Shown: one piece after another, positions 10,250 through 20,406 of the stretch | How positions within the stretch are numbered: the stretch's first letter is position 1 | Layout of the letters: each line of letters begins with the position of its first letter | From: Bacillus sp. HSf4 | GTDB taxonomy: Bacteria > Bacillota > Bacilli > Bacillales > Bacillaceae | Reading direction: 5' to 3' | Length of the DNA: 64,000 nt | Assembly: GCF_029537375.1 (NCBI RefSeq) | Contig: NZ_CP120679.1 | Coordinates: 1,290,001 to 1,354,000 of the forward strand | Translations under genes and position numbers: made by a program | Notes under the pieces: model-generated | Databases searched by the model: none | The model's input: only the letters and a program-made list of their open reading frames with translations | What the model was told of the DNA's origin: nothing

Positions 10250-10984
10250 ATGAAAATAACGGAACGTTTTTTTAAAGTCGATTCAGAGTGGAATGTGATC
10301 CATCTTCCATACAGACCAAACGGTTTTGCGGTGTTTATTTTCGGCGACCGGAACCATTTCGTCGGGGAAGATTCGAGTTTTTGGCTGCAGCATCACGGAA
10401 GACACGAGCTGTTGACAAGTTTGCGAAACAAAGGCTACACCCTTGTCAACAGCAATTTGTTCGGCAGGCACTGGGGCTCTGAAAAAGCGATTTCATACGC
10501 GAAGCAGCTCATTCACTATGTGTTCAAACAGGAAATTTTAAATGGAAAAATTCATCTCCTGGCAGAAGGAACAGGCGCGCTGATCACCGATGAACTCCTC
10601 CGCTCGATTCCGGATCAAATACGTTCTGCAGCGCTTCTCAATCCTTGCCTCGATCTTCAGGCTCATCATCAAAGGGAAAAAGAAAATAAATTTTTTTATA
10701 AGCAGTTTATGAAAGAAATTGCAGAAAGCTACCGCATCTCTGAACGTGAGGCGGCCGATTACCCGTTTAAAAGCATCTCCCCGTACCACAACCTCGTCCC
10801 TGTCCATATTTGGCAAAGGCTAAACGGTTCTCCATACCCGTATATGATCCATGCCAAAACGTTTGAGGAGCGGCAGCAAAAAGGCGATTACCGGGTGGGG
10901 CTGACACTGCATCTGTTTGATCATCCGCAACGCCTCCACTCAGCGATCGCGCAATTTTTCAAAATGCATGAAAAAGTATTATAG
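10250..10984 (+). CDS. yjaU: Alpha/beta-hydrolase-like protein YjaU
   Basis: The 244-residue protein matches YjaU by position and sequence. It shows features of an alpha/beta-hydrolase fold, including [18 protein letters not shown] (a GxGxG-like turn in place of a full GxSxG elbow) and a late [12 protein letters not shown] segment that could hold a histidine. The usual serine nucleophile is not evident, so catalysis is uncertain. GTG 10247 and ATG 10250 are adjacent starts; ATG is preferred at 10 bases from GGAGG. About 230 bases upstream separate it from divergent yjzD. Confidence 0.75.
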   Translation: MKITERFFKVDSEWNVIHLPYRPNGFAVFIFGDRNHFVGEDSSFWLQHHGRHELLTSLRNKGYTLVNSNLFGRHWGSEKAISYAKQLIHYVFKQEILNGKIHLLAEGTGALITDELLRSIPDQIRSAALLNPCLDLQAHHQREKENKFFYKQFMKEIAESYRISEREAADYPFKSISPYHNLVPVHIWQRLNGSPYPYMIHAKTFEERQQKGDYRVGLTLHLFDHPQRLHSAIAQFFKMHEKVL

Positions 10985-10999
10985 AGAATAGAATGGTAG

Positions 11000-11027
11000 C
11001 AGCCCGTTTTTGATCAGGGCTGTTTTT
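11000..11027 (+). terminator. Terminator after yjaU
   Basis: CAGCCC at 11000-11005 pairs with GGGCTG at 11017-11022, followed by five T residues. The stem is short but GC-rich. Confidence 0.65.
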
Positions 11028-11066
11028 ACTTGGAGAAAAAGCTGGATCGAAAGGTGGTCAAAGCAC

Positions 11067-11642
11067 ATGAAATCCGCGCTGGTGTATGGAGCAGATGAAT
11101 TCTTCGGCCTTTCATTTTGCGAACGTCTTCTTGAGGAAGGCGTTGACATCGGTGTCAAATTAAATCAGCCGGACGATGACATCAGACGGCTTTACCTGGA
11201 AGAGCGGTTAATGTGGCTTGTGAGAAACAAACATTTCCGCATCATTGAAAAAGAGCCTGAAAGCGAATACGACAAGGTGTTTATTCAATATACAGGCTGC
11301 ATGTCCGAAAAAGAGCTGAGCGCATTGACGCAAAACAAGCCCGCCGTTTTGCTTGTCTATCAGCATCAAATGGAAGAAGATTGGTGCCAGCGCATTGCAC
11401 AGCAAGGAGTGAAGACCATCGTACTGCCGGATATGTACGGTCCCTGGAAAGCGGAAGAAGAAGGTCCAGAGCAAGGGGAAGCGTGTTTTTTTGTGGATGA
11501 CGTTGCAGCTCAGCTCGCCGATTTCATGGTGCACCAAAACCTTGAGGAATTGGAGTTCGAACAGAAAACAACTGCGGAAGAGGCCGATGCCAAAATCGAG
11601 GAATGGAAGAGACAAATGTCTACAACTTTCGACAAAAAATAA
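11067..11642 (+). CDS. yjaV: Conserved protein YjaV (Rossmann-like N-terminus)
   Basis: The 191-residue protein begins MKSALVYGADEFFGLSFCERLLEEG, which looks like the nucleotide-binding start of an NAD-dependent epimerase or reductase, although the glycine pattern is degenerate. The rest is acidic and unlike any enzyme I can name. ATG 11067 is chosen because AAAGGTGG precedes it; the open frame runs back to 11010 across the yjaU terminator. Position and sequence fit YjaV, function unknown. Confidence 0.75.
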   Translation: MKSALVYGADEFFGLSFCERLLEEGVDIGVKLNQPDDDIRRLYLEERLMWLVRNKHFRIIEKEPESEYDKVFIQYTGCMSEKELSALTQNKPAVLLVYQHQMEEDWCQRIAQQGVKTIVLPDMYGPWKAEEEGPEQGEACFFVDDVAAQLADFMVHQNLEELEFEQKTTAEEADAKIEEWKRQMSTTFDKK

Positions 11643-11727
11643 GAAAGATCTTCCTTATCTACCCTTGAAAGGATACAATAAAGATAGATTAAAACTGCTT
11701 GTTTTTTGAAAGGGAGTTGAACATGGC

Positions 11728-12687
11728 ATGGTGTACAGGCTTGGCATGATTTTTTTGGTTTTCCTTGCCTTATGCGGCTGCCGCTCAGCGCCGCTTGCGG
11801 GGAAAATTGAAAAAGTCGGTTTGCTTGTCCCTGATACAATAAGTGATCAAGTATGGGGAACCAAAGGATATAAAGGCTTGTTAAGAATACAGTCTGTTTT
11901 CAATGTCGATGTCTATTATAAAGAAGGAATTGACAATGAGGCGGCAGTCAAAATGGCTGTAGAGGATTTTCATAAAAAAGGCGTCAATTTAATCTACGGG
12001 CACGGAAGCGAATACGAAAAAACCTTTAATGACATAGCTGACGACTATCCCGATATTCATTTTGTGCTGATGAACAGCAAGGCCGAACATCAAAATGTGA
12101 CAAGCATATCCCTCGCAGGAAAAGCGATGGGATTTTTCGGAGGCATGACAGCAGCCCACCAATCGAAATCGAACAAAATCGGCGTGCTTGCGACACAAAA
12201 GTGGCAGCCTGAAGTTGAAGGTTTTATCGAAGGCGCGAAATACATAAATCCGGACATCGAGGTCATCACAGACTATGTAGGGCAGTGGGATGACGCCGAA
12301 AAAGCCATTATATTATATGAAAAAATGAAAAAGAAGGGCGTCGATGTTGTGTATCCCGCCGGAGACGGGTATAATGTCCCTGTCATTGAACAAATCAAAA
12401 AAGACGGTTTGTACGCCATCGGCTATGTGAGCGACCAGTCTGAATTGGGGGAAAACGTCGTATTGACAAGCACCATTCAGCATGTCGACGAGGCCTATGA
12501 AATCACAGCCGCAGAATTTAACAAAGGCGAACTGAAGGGTGGCCGGCGGACCTTCGACATTCAGGAAGGCGTCATCGAGATGGGGGAGTTCAGCCCGGTC
12601 GTCGATCAATCGTTTCAAAAAGACATGAAAAGGTTGATTGAACAATACAAAAAAACAAATAAACTGCCAAATGAATATGCGAGGTGA
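11728..12687 (+). CDS. med: Med, positive regulator of comK (BMP/substrate-binding-like lipoprotein)
   Basis: Med is a surface lipoprotein needed for full competence gene expression in B. subtilis. The 319-residue product has a lipoprotein signal ending LALCGC (Cys18 the likely lipid site) and then a BMP family periplasmic-binding-like domain (KVGLLVPDTISDQVWGTKGYKG, YPAGDGYNVPVIEQIKKDG). ATG 11728 is 11-12 bases from the GGGAG site; an overlapping eight-codon frame starts closer to that site. comZ follows after 7 bases, as in B. subtilis. Confidence 0.9.
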   Translation: MVYRLGMIFLVFLALCGCRSAPLAGKIEKVGLLVPDTISDQVWGTKGYKGLLRIQSVFNVDVYYKEGIDNEAAVKMAVEDFHKKGVNLIYGHGSEYEKTFNDIADDYPDIHFVLMNSKAEHQNVTSISLAGKAMGFFGGMTAAHQSKSNKIGVLATQKWQPEVEGFIEGAKYINPDIEVITDYVGQWDDAEKAIILYEKMKKKGVDVVYPAGDGYNVPVIEQIKKDGLYAIGYVSDQSELGENVVLTSTIQHVDEAYEITAAEFNKGELKGGRRTFDIQEGVIEMGEFSPVVDQSFQKDMKRLIEQYKKTNKLPNEYAR

Positions 12688-12694
12688 CCGAGAG

Positions 12695-12883
12695 ATGCAG
12701 CATGAAAAATCGATGGAATTTTTGCAAATTGCCATGAAGTACGTTCCCGAAGCAAAAGAAGAAATGGAGAAAGCGGGCATTGAGCTTTCACCTGATATGC
12801 TCCAGCCGTTTATGACCTTATTTACGAAGGTTATGGCTGAAGCGTATGAGCTCGGAAAAGCAGATGCCGACGCAGACGCTTGA
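12695..12883 (+). CDS. comZ: ComZ, late competence repressor
   Basis: ComZ is a small protein that lowers comG expression in B. subtilis. The 62-residue form starts at ATG 12695 (MQHEKSMEFLQIAMKYVPEAK) after GAGGTGACCGAGAG and ends in an acidic DADADA tail. The frame stays open upstream inside med, but that part is a shadow. It is cotranscribed with med and followed at once by a terminator. Confidence 0.9.
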   Translation: MQHEKSMEFLQIAMKYVPEAKEEMEKAGIELSPDMLQPFMTLFTKVMAEAYELGKADADADA

Positions 12884-12891
12884 TAACTGGG

Positions 12892-12921
12892 AAAAGCCAC
12901 TTTAAAGAGAAGTGGCTTTTT
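12892..12921. terminator. Bidirectional terminator between comZ and yjzB
   Basis: AAAAGCCACTT at 12892-12902 pairs perfectly with AAGTGGCTTTT at 12910-12920, with a 7-base loop. A and T runs on each side let it serve both convergent genes. Confidence 0.85.
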
Positions 12922-13153
12922 AGATGGAAATCTTTTTTCGCAAAGCGCTCACCATCGAGCCGATTTCTTTAAACATCGGCTTCAGTTCATCGATCGAATC
13001 CATAATTTGTCCAACCTGGTTCATGACATGCATGTAGTCGGGTTCCTGTGCGGTGTTTGTTTCTTCAGCTTCCTGGCGATCAGACTGTTCCTCGCGGTGT
13101 GCGGGCTGATTTGTGCCGAACATCATTTTTGAGAAAAAATCGTCATTTGCCAT
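12920..13153 (-). CDS. yjzB: Small conserved protein YjzB-like
   Basis: The 77-residue protein (MANDDFFSKMMFGTNQ…) has a charged, glutamine- and glutamate-rich middle and an amphipathic C-terminal helix (MDSIDELKPMFKEIGSMVSALRKK). ATG 13153 follows AAGGGGGGATGATGG on the minus strand. The location between comZ and fabHA is that of B. subtilis yjzB; the assignment rests mainly on position. Function is unknown. Confidence 0.7.
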   Translation of the reverse strand: MANDDFFSKMMFGTNQPAHREEQSDRQEAEETNTAQEPDYMHVMNQVGQIMDSIDELKPMFKEIGSMVSALRKKISI

Positions 13154-13223
13154 CCATCATCCCCCCTTGCTCTATTTACCACTACTATATGAAGGTTCTC
13201 TGCTGATAGATTAGACGAATATA

Positions 13224-13268
13224 TTGCCAACTGAAAAAAAATAGGGTAGGATTAGTACCAGATACTAA
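13224..13268 (+). promoter_or_regulatory. fabHA promoter with FapR operator
   Basis: TTGCCA (13224-13229), a 17-base spacer and TAGGAT (13247-13252) form a SigA-type promoter. TTAGTACCAGATACTAA at 13252-13268 is an inverted repeat matching the FapR operator of lipid-synthesis genes and overlaps the start-site region. FapR is released by malonyl-CoA, so this couples fabHA-fabF to fatty-acid precursor supply. Confidence 0.88.
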
Positions 13269-13320
13269 TAATTACTCATAACATTAGTTGGAAAAAATCA
13301 TGAATAAAGGAGTCTTTCCT

Positions 13321-14259
13321 ATGAAAGCTGGAATTATTGGAATTGGCCGGTACATCCCTGAAAAAATACTGACCAATTTCGACTTGGAAAAGATGGTTGA
13401 AACTTCTGACGAGTGGATTCGTACAAGAACAGGAATAGAAGAAAGAAGAATCGCAGCCGAAGACGAAATGACGTCTGACATGGCTGTCGCCGCTGCAAAA
13501 AAAGCGCTGGAAGATGCAGATGTTAAGGCGGAAGATCTTGATATGATCCTCGTTGCCACCGTTACTCCTGATCAGTCATTCCCGACAGTGTCCTGCATGA
13601 TTCAAGAAAAGCTCGGTGCATTCAACGCTTGTGCGATGGATATCAGTGCGGCCTGCGCCGGTTTTATGTACGGTCTTGTCACCGGAAAACAGTTTATCGA
13701 AGCCGGAACATACAAGCATGTGCTTGTTGTCGGAGTGGAGAAGCTTTCAAGCATTACCGACTGGGATGACCGCAACACGGCCGTTTTATTCGGAGACGGA
13801 GCGGGAGCCGCGGTTGTCGGACCAGTCAGCGATGACAAAGGCATTCTTTCCTTTGAGCTCGGCGCAGATGGAAGAGGCGGAAAACACTTGTACTTGGATG
13901 AAAAAGATCATACAATCATGAATGGCAGGGAAGTGTTCAAATTCGCCGTCCGCCAAATGGGAGAATCCAGTGTCAATGTCATTGAAAAAGCGGGACTGAC
14001 TAAAGAGGATGTCGACTTTTTGGTGCCTCATCAGGCCAACATCCGGATCATGGAGGCGGCGCGCGAACGTTTGGAGCTTCCGCTTGAAAAAATGTCTAAA
14101 ACGGTTCATAAATATGGAAACACATCAGCCGCTTCAATTCCGATTTCACTTGTGGAAGAGCTTGAAGCTGGTAACATTAAAGACGGTGACGTCATTGTGA
14201 TGGTCGGTTTCGGCGGAGGCTTGACATGGGGAGCCATTGCCATGCGCTGGGGCCGCTAG
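13321..14259 (+). CDS. fabHA: Beta-ketoacyl-ACP synthase III, branched-chain type
   Basis: FabH starts fatty-acid synthesis by condensing an acyl-CoA primer (branched primers in Bacillus) with malonyl-ACP. The 312-residue protein has the full triad: Cys112 in DISAACAGF, His237 in PHQANIRI, and Asn267 in [12 protein letters not shown] 13321 follows AAAGGAG; a longer frame to 13288 lacks a ribosome site. It lies behind a FapR operator and 22 bases before fabF, the usual FabHA-FabF pair. Confidence 0.96.
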   Translation: MKAGIIGIGRYIPEKILTNFDLEKMVETSDEWIRTRTGIEERRIAAEDEMTSDMAVAAAKKALEDADVKAEDLDMILVATVTPDQSFPTVSCMIQEKLGAFNACAMDISAACAGFMYGLVTGKQFIEAGTYKHVLVVGVEKLSSITDWDDRNTAVLFGDGAGAAVVGPVSDDKGILSFELGADGRGGKHLYLDEKDHTIMNGREVFKFAVRQMGESSVNVIEKAGLTKEDVDFLVPHQANIRIMEAARERLELPLEKMSKTVHKYGNTSAASIPISLVEELEAGNIKDGDVIVMVGFGGGLTWGAIAMRWGR

Positions 14260-14281
14260 AAAGAAAGGTGAGGTGCAACTT

Positions 14282-15520
14282 ATGAATAGTAAAAGAGTAG
14301 TCATTACCGGATTAGGAGCTTTATCACCTCTTGGTAATGACGTCAAAACGAGCTGGAATAATGCGGTTAACGGGGTTTCCGGGATCGGGCCGATTACACG
14401 GGTCAATGCGGATGAGTATCCTGCAAAAGTGGCCGCAGAATTGAAAGATTTTAAAATAGAAGATTACATGGATAAAAAAGATGCAAGAAAAATGGACCGG
14501 TTCACACAATATGCCGTTGTCTCTGCGAAAATGGCTGTCGAAGACGCGGGGCTTGACATCAATGATAAAAATGCCGACAGAATCGGCGTTTGGGTCGGTT
14601 CCGGCATCGGCGGGCTCGAAACGCTTGAGCAGCAGTTCGAAACATTTTTGACAAAAGGACCGCGCCGGGTCAGCCCGTTTTTCGTGCCGATGATGATCCC
14701 CGATATGGCGACTGGACAAATTTCGATCGCGCTCGGTGCAAAAGGCGTTAACTCATGTACGGTTACGGCATGTGCGACGGGCACGAATTCCATCGGCGAT
14801 GCCTTTAAAGTCATTCAGCGCGGCGACGCCGATGTGATGATCTCGGGCGGAACGGAAGCGCCGCTGACAAGAATGTCATTTGCGGGCTTTTCTGCGAACA
14901 AAGCGCTCTCGACAAATCCGGACCCGAAAACGGCGAGCCGCCCGTTTGACAAAAACCGCGACGGCTTCGTCATGGGAGAAGGAGCGGGAATCGTCGTCCT
15001 TGAGGAGCTTGAGCACGCATTAAACCGCGGAGCGACAATCTACGCGGAAGTGGTCGGCTACGGTTCAACGGGAGACGCATACCACATCACCGCGCCTGCG
15101 CCAAACGGAGAAGGCGGCGTCAGAGCGATGAAAGAAGCGATTAAAGACTCGGGTCTCGCTCCTGAATCTGTCGATTATATCAATGCGCACGGCACAAGCA
15201 CACCGTACAACGATAAATTCGAAACGATCGCCATTAAAGAAGTCTTCGGCGAACACGCCTACAAGCTTGCCGTCAGTTCGACAAAATCGATGACAGGGCA
15301 CCTGCTTGGCGCTGCCGGAGGAATCGAAGCGATCTTCTCAGTGCTTGCTATTAAAGAAGGCATCATTCCTCCGACAATCAATATTGAAACGCCTGACGAA
15401 GATTGCGATCTGGACTATGTTCCGGACAAGGCGCGCCGCCAGGATGTCAATGTTGTGCTCAGCAATTCGCTCGGCTTCGGCGGACACAATGCGACACTTA
15501 TTTTCAAAAAATATGAATAG
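14282..15520 (+). CDS. fabF: Beta-ketoacyl-ACP synthase II
   Basis: FabF performs the elongating condensations of fatty-acid synthesis. The 412-residue protein has the catalytic set Cys164 (TVTACATGT), His303 (NAHGTSTP), Lys335 and His340 ([12 protein letters not shown]). ATG 14282 follows AAGGTGAGG and gives the normal [12 protein letters not shown] start. It is cotranscribed with fabHA from the FapR-controlled promoter and ends in a hairpin terminator. Confidence 0.97.
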   Translation: MNSKRVVITGLGALSPLGNDVKTSWNNAVNGVSGIGPITRVNADEYPAKVAAELKDFKIEDYMDKKDARKMDRFTQYAVVSAKMAVEDAGLDINDKNADRIGVWVGSGIGGLETLEQQFETFLTKGPRRVSPFFVPMMIPDMATGQISIALGAKGVNSCTVTACATGTNSIGDAFKVIQRGDADVMISGGTEAPLTRMSFAGFSANKALSTNPDPKTASRPFDKNRDGFVMGEGAGIVVLEELEHALNRGATIYAEVVGYGSTGDAYHITAPAPNGEGGVRAMKEAIKDSGLAPESVDYINAHGTSTPYNDKFETIAIKEVFGEHAYKLAVSSTKSMTGHLLGAAGGIEAIFSVLAIKEGIIPPTINIETPDEDCDLDYVPDKARRQDVNVVLSNSLGFGGHNATLIFKKYE

Positions 15521-15528
15521 CCTCTTTG

Positions 15529-15561
15529 AAACGGCTGCCATCTAGATGGTAGCCGTTTTTT
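15529..15561 (+). terminator. Terminator after fabF
   Basis: AAACGGCTGCCATCTA pairs with GATGGTAGCCGTTT (one G-T pair), followed by a T run. It closes the fabHA-fabF operon. Confidence 0.85.
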
Positions 15562-15603
15562 ATGGCCTGCATAACATACAGGTGAAAAAGGAGTGAAGAG
15601 AAG

Positions 15604-16392
15604 ATGAGTGTCGCTAAAACATACGAATGGTATGAACAAGCTTTATCAATGCGGGAGCTGTCTTTTTTTCTTCTGCCGTATTTCAAAGGGGCGCCGAAGG
15701 AAAAAAGCATGTCGCTGATCAGCCATCTGCAATCCCACGGCATGGTCAAAAATTGGCCGGAAGGCAGGGATACGATGAAGGAGCTCAAGAAAAAAGGCGT
15801 ATTTGAACAAGCGGAAAAAGAAGAACAGCTGCTCAAAAAACGGTGGAACGGACCCGACGTTCCGATCATCATCCTTCCAGTCGATGAAAGAAACCGCAAA
15901 ATCCGCGCCGAATTCGGATCAAAATCAGGGCTTGCCTTTCATGACAAACTCTTTTTGTTTCTTTCTGCACACCTTTCTCCCCCGGCCGTTTCAGCGGTCA
16001 TGACCCATGAATATAACCATGTCTGCCGGTTAGAAAATATCGCAAAAGAAGAAAAAAATATGACGCTTCTTGATACAATTATTCTCGAAGGCCTGGCCGA
16101 AAATGCCGTTTATGAACGTCTTGGAGCATCGGAAACAGCAGCATGGACCAAGATTTACTCGGAAAAACAGCTCGCCCATTTTCAAACCCGCCTCGTTGAG
16201 CCGCATTTCGAGCTGAAACGCCACGAAGGACGACTATTCTCCAATATTTTATTTGGAAAAGGTTATTATCCTGATATGCTCGGTTATGCCGTCGGCTACA
16301 ATATTGTAAAAAAATATTTGTCGAAAAAGAAATTGAAAGTTGCCGATGTTTTATCCCTTCCGTCTGAAGATTTTATAGAGCTGTCGCTTTAA
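15604..16392 (+). CDS. yjaZ: Predicted zinc protease YjaZ (DUF2268 type)
   Basis: The 262-residue protein carries HEYNH at 135-139, an HExxH zinc-protease motif, within SAVMTHEYNHVCRLENI; downstream ILEGLAENAVYE could supply the third ligand. This fits the DUF2268 predicted metalloprotease family and YjaZ. No signal peptide is seen, so it is probably cytoplasmic. ATG 15604 follows AAAAAGGAGTG. Substrates are unknown; the gene sits alone between fabF and the app operon. Confidence 0.82.
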   Translation: MSVAKTYEWYEQALSMRELSFFLLPYFKGAPKEKSMSLISHLQSHGMVKNWPEGRDTMKELKKKGVFEQAEKEEQLLKKRWNGPDVPIIILPVDERNRKIRAEFGSKSGLAFHDKLFLFLSAHLSPPAVSAVMTHEYNHVCRLENIAKEEKNMTLLDTIILEGLAENAVYERLGASETAAWTKIYSEKQLAHFQTRLVEPHFELKRHEGRLFSNILFGKGYYPDMLGYAVGYNIVKKYLSKKKLKVADVLSLPSEDFIELSL

Positions 16393-16446
16393 AACATTAA
16401 AATTATGGGATTAAATTAATATTATTACATTTAATCTAAAAATTCC

Positions 16447-16475
16447 TTGCTTTTGTAATGGTTATGTAATAATAT
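16447..16475 (+). promoter_or_regulatory. Candidate SigA promoter for the app operon
   Basis: TTGCTT (16447-16452), 17 bases, then TAATAT (16470-16475) lie about 110 bases before appD in an AT-rich region. The -10 matches the consensus at four of six positions, so this is a moderate candidate. Confidence 0.4.
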
Positions 16476-16583
16476 ACAACTATAAAATTTTAAGATAATT
16501 CAGTCTTATCCAGCAGCTTTTGAAAAAATAAATATTAGTTTTCAATTATATTTAACTTCTGATCTATGGGAAGGGGAATCTAG

Positions 16584-17558
16584 ATGAGCGCATTGCTGGA
16601 AGTCAATGATTTAAAAACTTATTTTTTTAGAAAAAAACAGCCGATTCCGGCGGTTGACGGCGTCGATTTTTCGATCAAAAAAGGGGAGACCGTGGCGCTG
16701 GTTGGAGAATCAGGCTCAGGAAAAAGCATCACATCCCTCTCCATCATGGGGCTGGTTCAGAGCTCCGGCGGCAAGATCATAAACGGCTCCATCAAACTGG
16801 AAGGCCAGGATCTCGTTACATACAAGGAAGAAGATTTCTGCAAGATTCGCGGAAACGAAATCTCGATGATTTTCCAGGAGCCGATGACATCGCTCAACCC
16901 TGTTTTAACGATCGGCGAACAAATCAGAGAGGTATTGATCTATCATAAAAAGCTTTCTAAAAAAGAGGCCGAACAAAAGGCGGTTGAACTGTTAAAGCTT
17001 GTCGGCTTTTCAAGAGCGGAACAGCTGATGAAAGACTACCCCCACCGCTTGTCCGGCGGCATGAGGCAAAGGGTGATGATCGCGATCGCCCTCAGCTGCA
17101 ACCCGAAACTGCTCATCGCCGATGAACCGACGACAGCGCTGGATGTGACGATTCAAGCACAAGTGCTGGAGCTGATGAAAGATTTATGCGACAAATTTAA
17201 TACCTCGATTCTTCTCATTACCCATGATCTCGGCGTCGTCTCGGAAATCGCAGACCGCGTGATCGTGATGTATTGCGGACAAGTTGTGGAAAACGCTGCA
17301 GTAGACGAACTCTTTGATGAACCCCTGCACCCCTATACAAAAGGCCTGTTAAACTCCATCCCTGTGATTGACGGCTCCATTGAAAAATTAACAGCCATAA
17401 AAGGAAATGTACCAACGCCTGACAACCTTCCGGCAGGCTGTCGTTTTGCCCCGAGGTGTCCGAACGCGGTCGATAAATGCTGGGGTGCCCAGCCCGGCTT
17501 GAAAACGCGGCCGGACGGCCGGTCCGTCAGATGCTTCTTATATGAGGAGGAGGAGTAA
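16584..17558 (+). CDS. appD: Oligopeptide ABC transporter ATP-binding protein AppD
   Basis: AppD is one of two ATPases powering the App oligopeptide permease. Its 324 residues carry Walker A GESGSGKS at 41-48, the signature LSGGMRQR, and Walker [13 protein letters not shown]. The C-terminal oligopeptide-type domain has four cysteines spaced C-x5-C-x6-C-x17-C from [10 protein letters not shown] onward, a pattern linked to an iron-sulfur cluster in some DppD/OppD proteins. appF starts 4 bases after its stop, so the two ATPases are coupled. Confidence 0.94.
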   Translation: MSALLEVNDLKTYFFRKKQPIPAVDGVDFSIKKGETVALVGESGSGKSITSLSIMGLVQSSGGKIINGSIKLEGQDLVTYKEEDFCKIRGNEISMIFQEPMTSLNPVLTIGEQIREVLIYHKKLSKKEAEQKAVELLKLVGFSRAEQLMKDYPHRLSGGMRQRVMIAIALSCNPKLLIADEPTTALDVTIQAQVLELMKDLCDKFNTSILLITHDLGVVSEIADRVIVMYCGQVVENAAVDELFDEPLHPYTKGLLNSIPVIDGSIEKLTAIKGNVPTPDNLPAGCRFAPRCPNAVDKCWGAQPGLKTRPDGRSVRCFLYEEEE

Positions 17559-17562
17559 GGCG

Positions 17563-18585
17563 ATGACATCAAATGTAGAACAGTTGGAGACCACACAGCA
17601 GATAACCGGAGACGAACCCTTGCTCGAACTGAAGGACGTCAAAAAATACTTTCCGATCCGGTCGGGAATTTTTCAGAAAAGAATCGGCGATGTCAAGGCG
17701 GTCGACGGCCTCAGCTTTTCATTAAAGCGCGGCGAAACGCTCGGGATCGTCGGTGAGTCGGGCTGTGGAAAATCAACGGCCGGCAGGACGATGATCCGTC
17801 TTTACAAACCGACAGCAGGGCAAATCCTTTTCAAAGGCCGGGACATTTCCGGGCTGTCGGAAGAAGCTTTGAGAAAAAGCGTCCGCAAAAATATCCAAAT
17901 GGTTTTTCAAGATCCATACGCCTCTTTGAATCCGAGAAAAACCTTGCGTTCCATCATCAATGAACCCTTCACCACACATCATATGTACAATCTCAAAGAG
18001 CGCAATGAAAAAGCTGAAGAGCTATTGGCGAGGGTCGGCCTGCATCCGTCCTTTGCAAACCGCTATCCCCATGAATTTTCCGGAGGCCAGCGCCAGCGGA
18101 TCGGAATCGCGCGGGCACTCGCCTTAAACCCTGAGCTCATCATCGCCGACGAACCGGTTTCGGCTTTGGATGTGTCGATTCAGGCCCAAGTGATCAATTT
18201 GATGGAAGAGCTTCAAGCAGAATTCAACTTGACGTATCTGTTCATCTCCCATGATTTGAGCGTCGTCCGCCATATCAGCGACAGAGTCGGCGTGATGTAC
18301 CTCGGCAAAATGATGGAGCTGACGGATAAGCATGAACTGTACGACAATCCGCTTCATCCATATACACAGGCCTTGCTTTCCGCCGTCCCCGTCACAAGGA
18401 AAAAAGGCCGGGAGAAACGGGAAAGGATCGTTTTGAAAGGGGAGCTGCCGAGCCCTGCCAATCCTCCAAATGGCTGCGTCTTTCATACGCGATGTCCGGC
18501 GGCAAAAGCGATTTGCGCGGAAACGGCACCCGCTTTCAAGGAAGTGAAAGCCAACCATTTTGTGGCATGCCACCTTTACGAATAA
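17563..18585 (+). CDS. appF: Oligopeptide ABC transporter ATP-binding protein AppF
   Basis: AppF is the second ATPase of the App permease, 340 residues. Walker A GESGCGKS is at 64-71, with the FSGGQRQR signature and [12 protein letters not shown]alker B. The C-terminus again has a C-x5-C-x6-C cluster ([15 protein letters not shown]). ATG 17563 is chosen over ATG 17542 because it follows the GGAGGAGGAG site at the end of appD. About 110 bases separate it from appA. Confidence 0.93.
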   Translation: MTSNVEQLETTQQITGDEPLLELKDVKKYFPIRSGIFQKRIGDVKAVDGLSFSLKRGETLGIVGESGCGKSTAGRTMIRLYKPTAGQILFKGRDISGLSEEALRKSVRKNIQMVFQDPYASLNPRKTLRSIINEPFTTHHMYNLKERNEKAEELLARVGLHPSFANRYPHEFSGGQRQRIGIARALALNPELIIADEPVSALDVSIQAQVINLMEELQAEFNLTYLFISHDLSVVRHISDRVGVMYLGKMMELTDKHELYDNPLHPYTQALLSAVPVTRKKGREKRERIVLKGELPSPANPPNGCVFHTRCPAAKAICAETAPAFKEVKANHFVACHLYE

Positions 18586-18697
18586 AGGGAAAGGCCTTCA
18601 CATATTTAATCCTTGAGAGGGGGAATGTCTTCTTAAAAAACGGGGGTCAATTCGTCTGAAAGGAAGGACAACAGTTTAATAAGGGGGAATTCATAAA

Positions 18698-20329
18698 ATG
18701 AACATGCGCAAAACAGGATTTTCGATTTTTAGCTTGCTATTGATCTTATCTATTTTTCTAGCGGGCTGCAACAGCGGTGAAGTCGGCGGGGAAGAAAAAG
18801 AAGGCAAATCTGACGGAAAGCCGCAAAAAGGCGGGGACTTGGTTATCGGTTCGACAGGAGAGCCTACTTTATTTAACAGTTTATATTCAACAGATGTTTC
18901 CAGCTCTGATATCGAAGGGTTTATATTTGACGGGCTTGTCGGCTCTGATACGAAACTAAATCCGACGATGAAACTCGCTGAAAAGATTGATGAGTCTGAG
19001 GACGGACTAACCTTTGACGTCAAACTGAAAGAAGGCGTCAAGTGGCATGACGGCGAGGAATTCACCGCGGATGACGTCGTGTTTACGTACAACATTCCGC
19101 TCAGCAAAGATTATGCGGGCGAACGCGGCTCAAACTTCGAAATGATCGACGAAGTGACAAAAAAAGGAAAATACGAAGTGGAATTCAAGCTGAAACATAA
19201 CGACCCTTCATTTTTGCCTGTCACTTTAAGCTACTATATTCTTCCTGAACACATTTTGGGAGATGTGCCGATTAAAGATCTCGGCGACCATGAATTTAAC
19301 CGGAAAAATCCGATCGGCACCGGGCCGTTTAAATTTGTGGAATGGAAGCAGGGGCAGTACGTCAAAGTGGAAGCAAATGAAGATTACTACGGGGAAGGAC
19401 CTTATCTCGACACACTGACATACAAAGTGATTCCGGACGCCAACGCGGCGCTCGCCCAGCTTCAGGCAGGGGACATTGATTATTTCGTCGTCCCTGGAAC
19501 AGATGTCAAAACGGTCGAAAAATTTGATCATGTAAGGGATGAATCAGGACTCGGCCTGAACTATGCGTACATTGGCTGGAACGAGAAAAACGAACTGTTT
19601 AAAGATAAAAAAGTCCGTCAGGCGCTGACACATGCGATTGACCGCAAAGCGATCGTCGATAATGTCCTTGACGGCGACGGAGAAGTCGCGAATATCCCGG
19701 AAAGCCCAGTCTCATGGAACTATCCGAAAGATGCCGATATTCCGGTCTTTGACTACGATCCGGAAAAAGCGAAAAAAATGCTGAAAGAAGAGGGTTGGGA
19801 AGATACAGATGGTGACGGCATTTTAGACAAAGACGGGAAAAAGTTTTCGTTTACACTGAAAACAAACCAAGGAAACAAAGTGCGTGAAGATGCGGCCGTC
19901 GTCATTCAGCAGCAGCTGAAAGAAGTCGGCATTGAAGCGAAGCCGCAGATTGTCGAGTTCAGCGCTCTAATTGAGCAAACGAGCGCGCCAAACTGGGATT
20001 ACGATGCGCTTCTGTTAGGCTGGAGCTTAGGGACCTTCCCTGATCAATACGACATTTTCCATTCCAGCCAGTCTGAATCGGGTCTCAACAACATTTGGTA
20101 CAAAAACGAAGAAGTCGATAAGCTGCTTGTGGAAGCGAAAAAACTGAAAGACCGCGAAGAATACTCAAAAGCGTACGAGAAAATTTATAAATTAATTGCC
20201 GAAGATCAGCCGTACACGTTCTTGTTCTACTATAATTACCACCGGGCGGTTCCTAAAAACTTAAGAGGCTTTGAATTCCATCCGAAAGATGATTTCTACA
20301 ATATTAACAAATGGTGGCTGAAACAATAA
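18698..20329 (+). CDS. appA: Oligopeptide-binding lipoprotein AppA
   Basis: AppA captures peptides outside the membrane for the App permease. The 543-residue protein has a lipoprotein signal ending FLAGC (Cys24) and a full-length SBP family 5 domain (GGDLVIGSTGEPTLFNSLYS… through PYTFLFYYNYHRAVPKNLRG). No interruption is visible. This differs from B. subtilis 168, where appA is known to be frameshifted and the App system inactive. ATG 18698 follows AAGGGGGAA. Confidence 0.94.
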   Translation: MNMRKTGFSIFSLLLILSIFLAGCNSGEVGGEEKEGKSDGKPQKGGDLVIGSTGEPTLFNSLYSTDVSSSDIEGFIFDGLVGSDTKLNPTMKLAEKIDESEDGLTFDVKLKEGVKWHDGEEFTADDVVFTYNIPLSKDYAGERGSNFEMIDEVTKKGKYEVEFKLKHNDPSFLPVTLSYYILPEHILGDVPIKDLGDHEFNRKNPIGTGPFKFVEWKQGQYVKVEANEDYYGEGPYLDTLTYKVIPDANAALAQLQAGDIDYFVVPGTDVKTVEKFDHVRDESGLGLNYAYIGWNEKNELFKDKKVRQALTHAIDRKAIVDNVLDGDGEVANIPESPVSWNYPKDADIPVFDYDPEKAKKMLKEEGWEDTDGDGILDKDGKKFSFTLKTNQGNKVREDAAVVIQQQLKEVGIEAKPQIVEFSALIEQTSAPNWDYDALLLGWSLGTFPDQYDIFHSSQSESGLNNIWYKNEEVDKLLVEAKKLKDREEYSKAYEKIYKLIAEDQPYTFLFYYNYHRAVPKNLRGFEFHPKDDFYNINKWWLKQ

Positions 20330-20406
20330 TCTCATATTCTCTAAAGGGGAGAGGGCGGTTTTCCTCTCCCTGCGCTTTAAAATCCATGATAAAAGGGGAA
20401 TAGAAG

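Noticed and set aside
12313..12900. 195-codon minus-strand frame opposite med and comZ
   Set aside because: Covers two recognised genes and the comZ terminator; no start signal.
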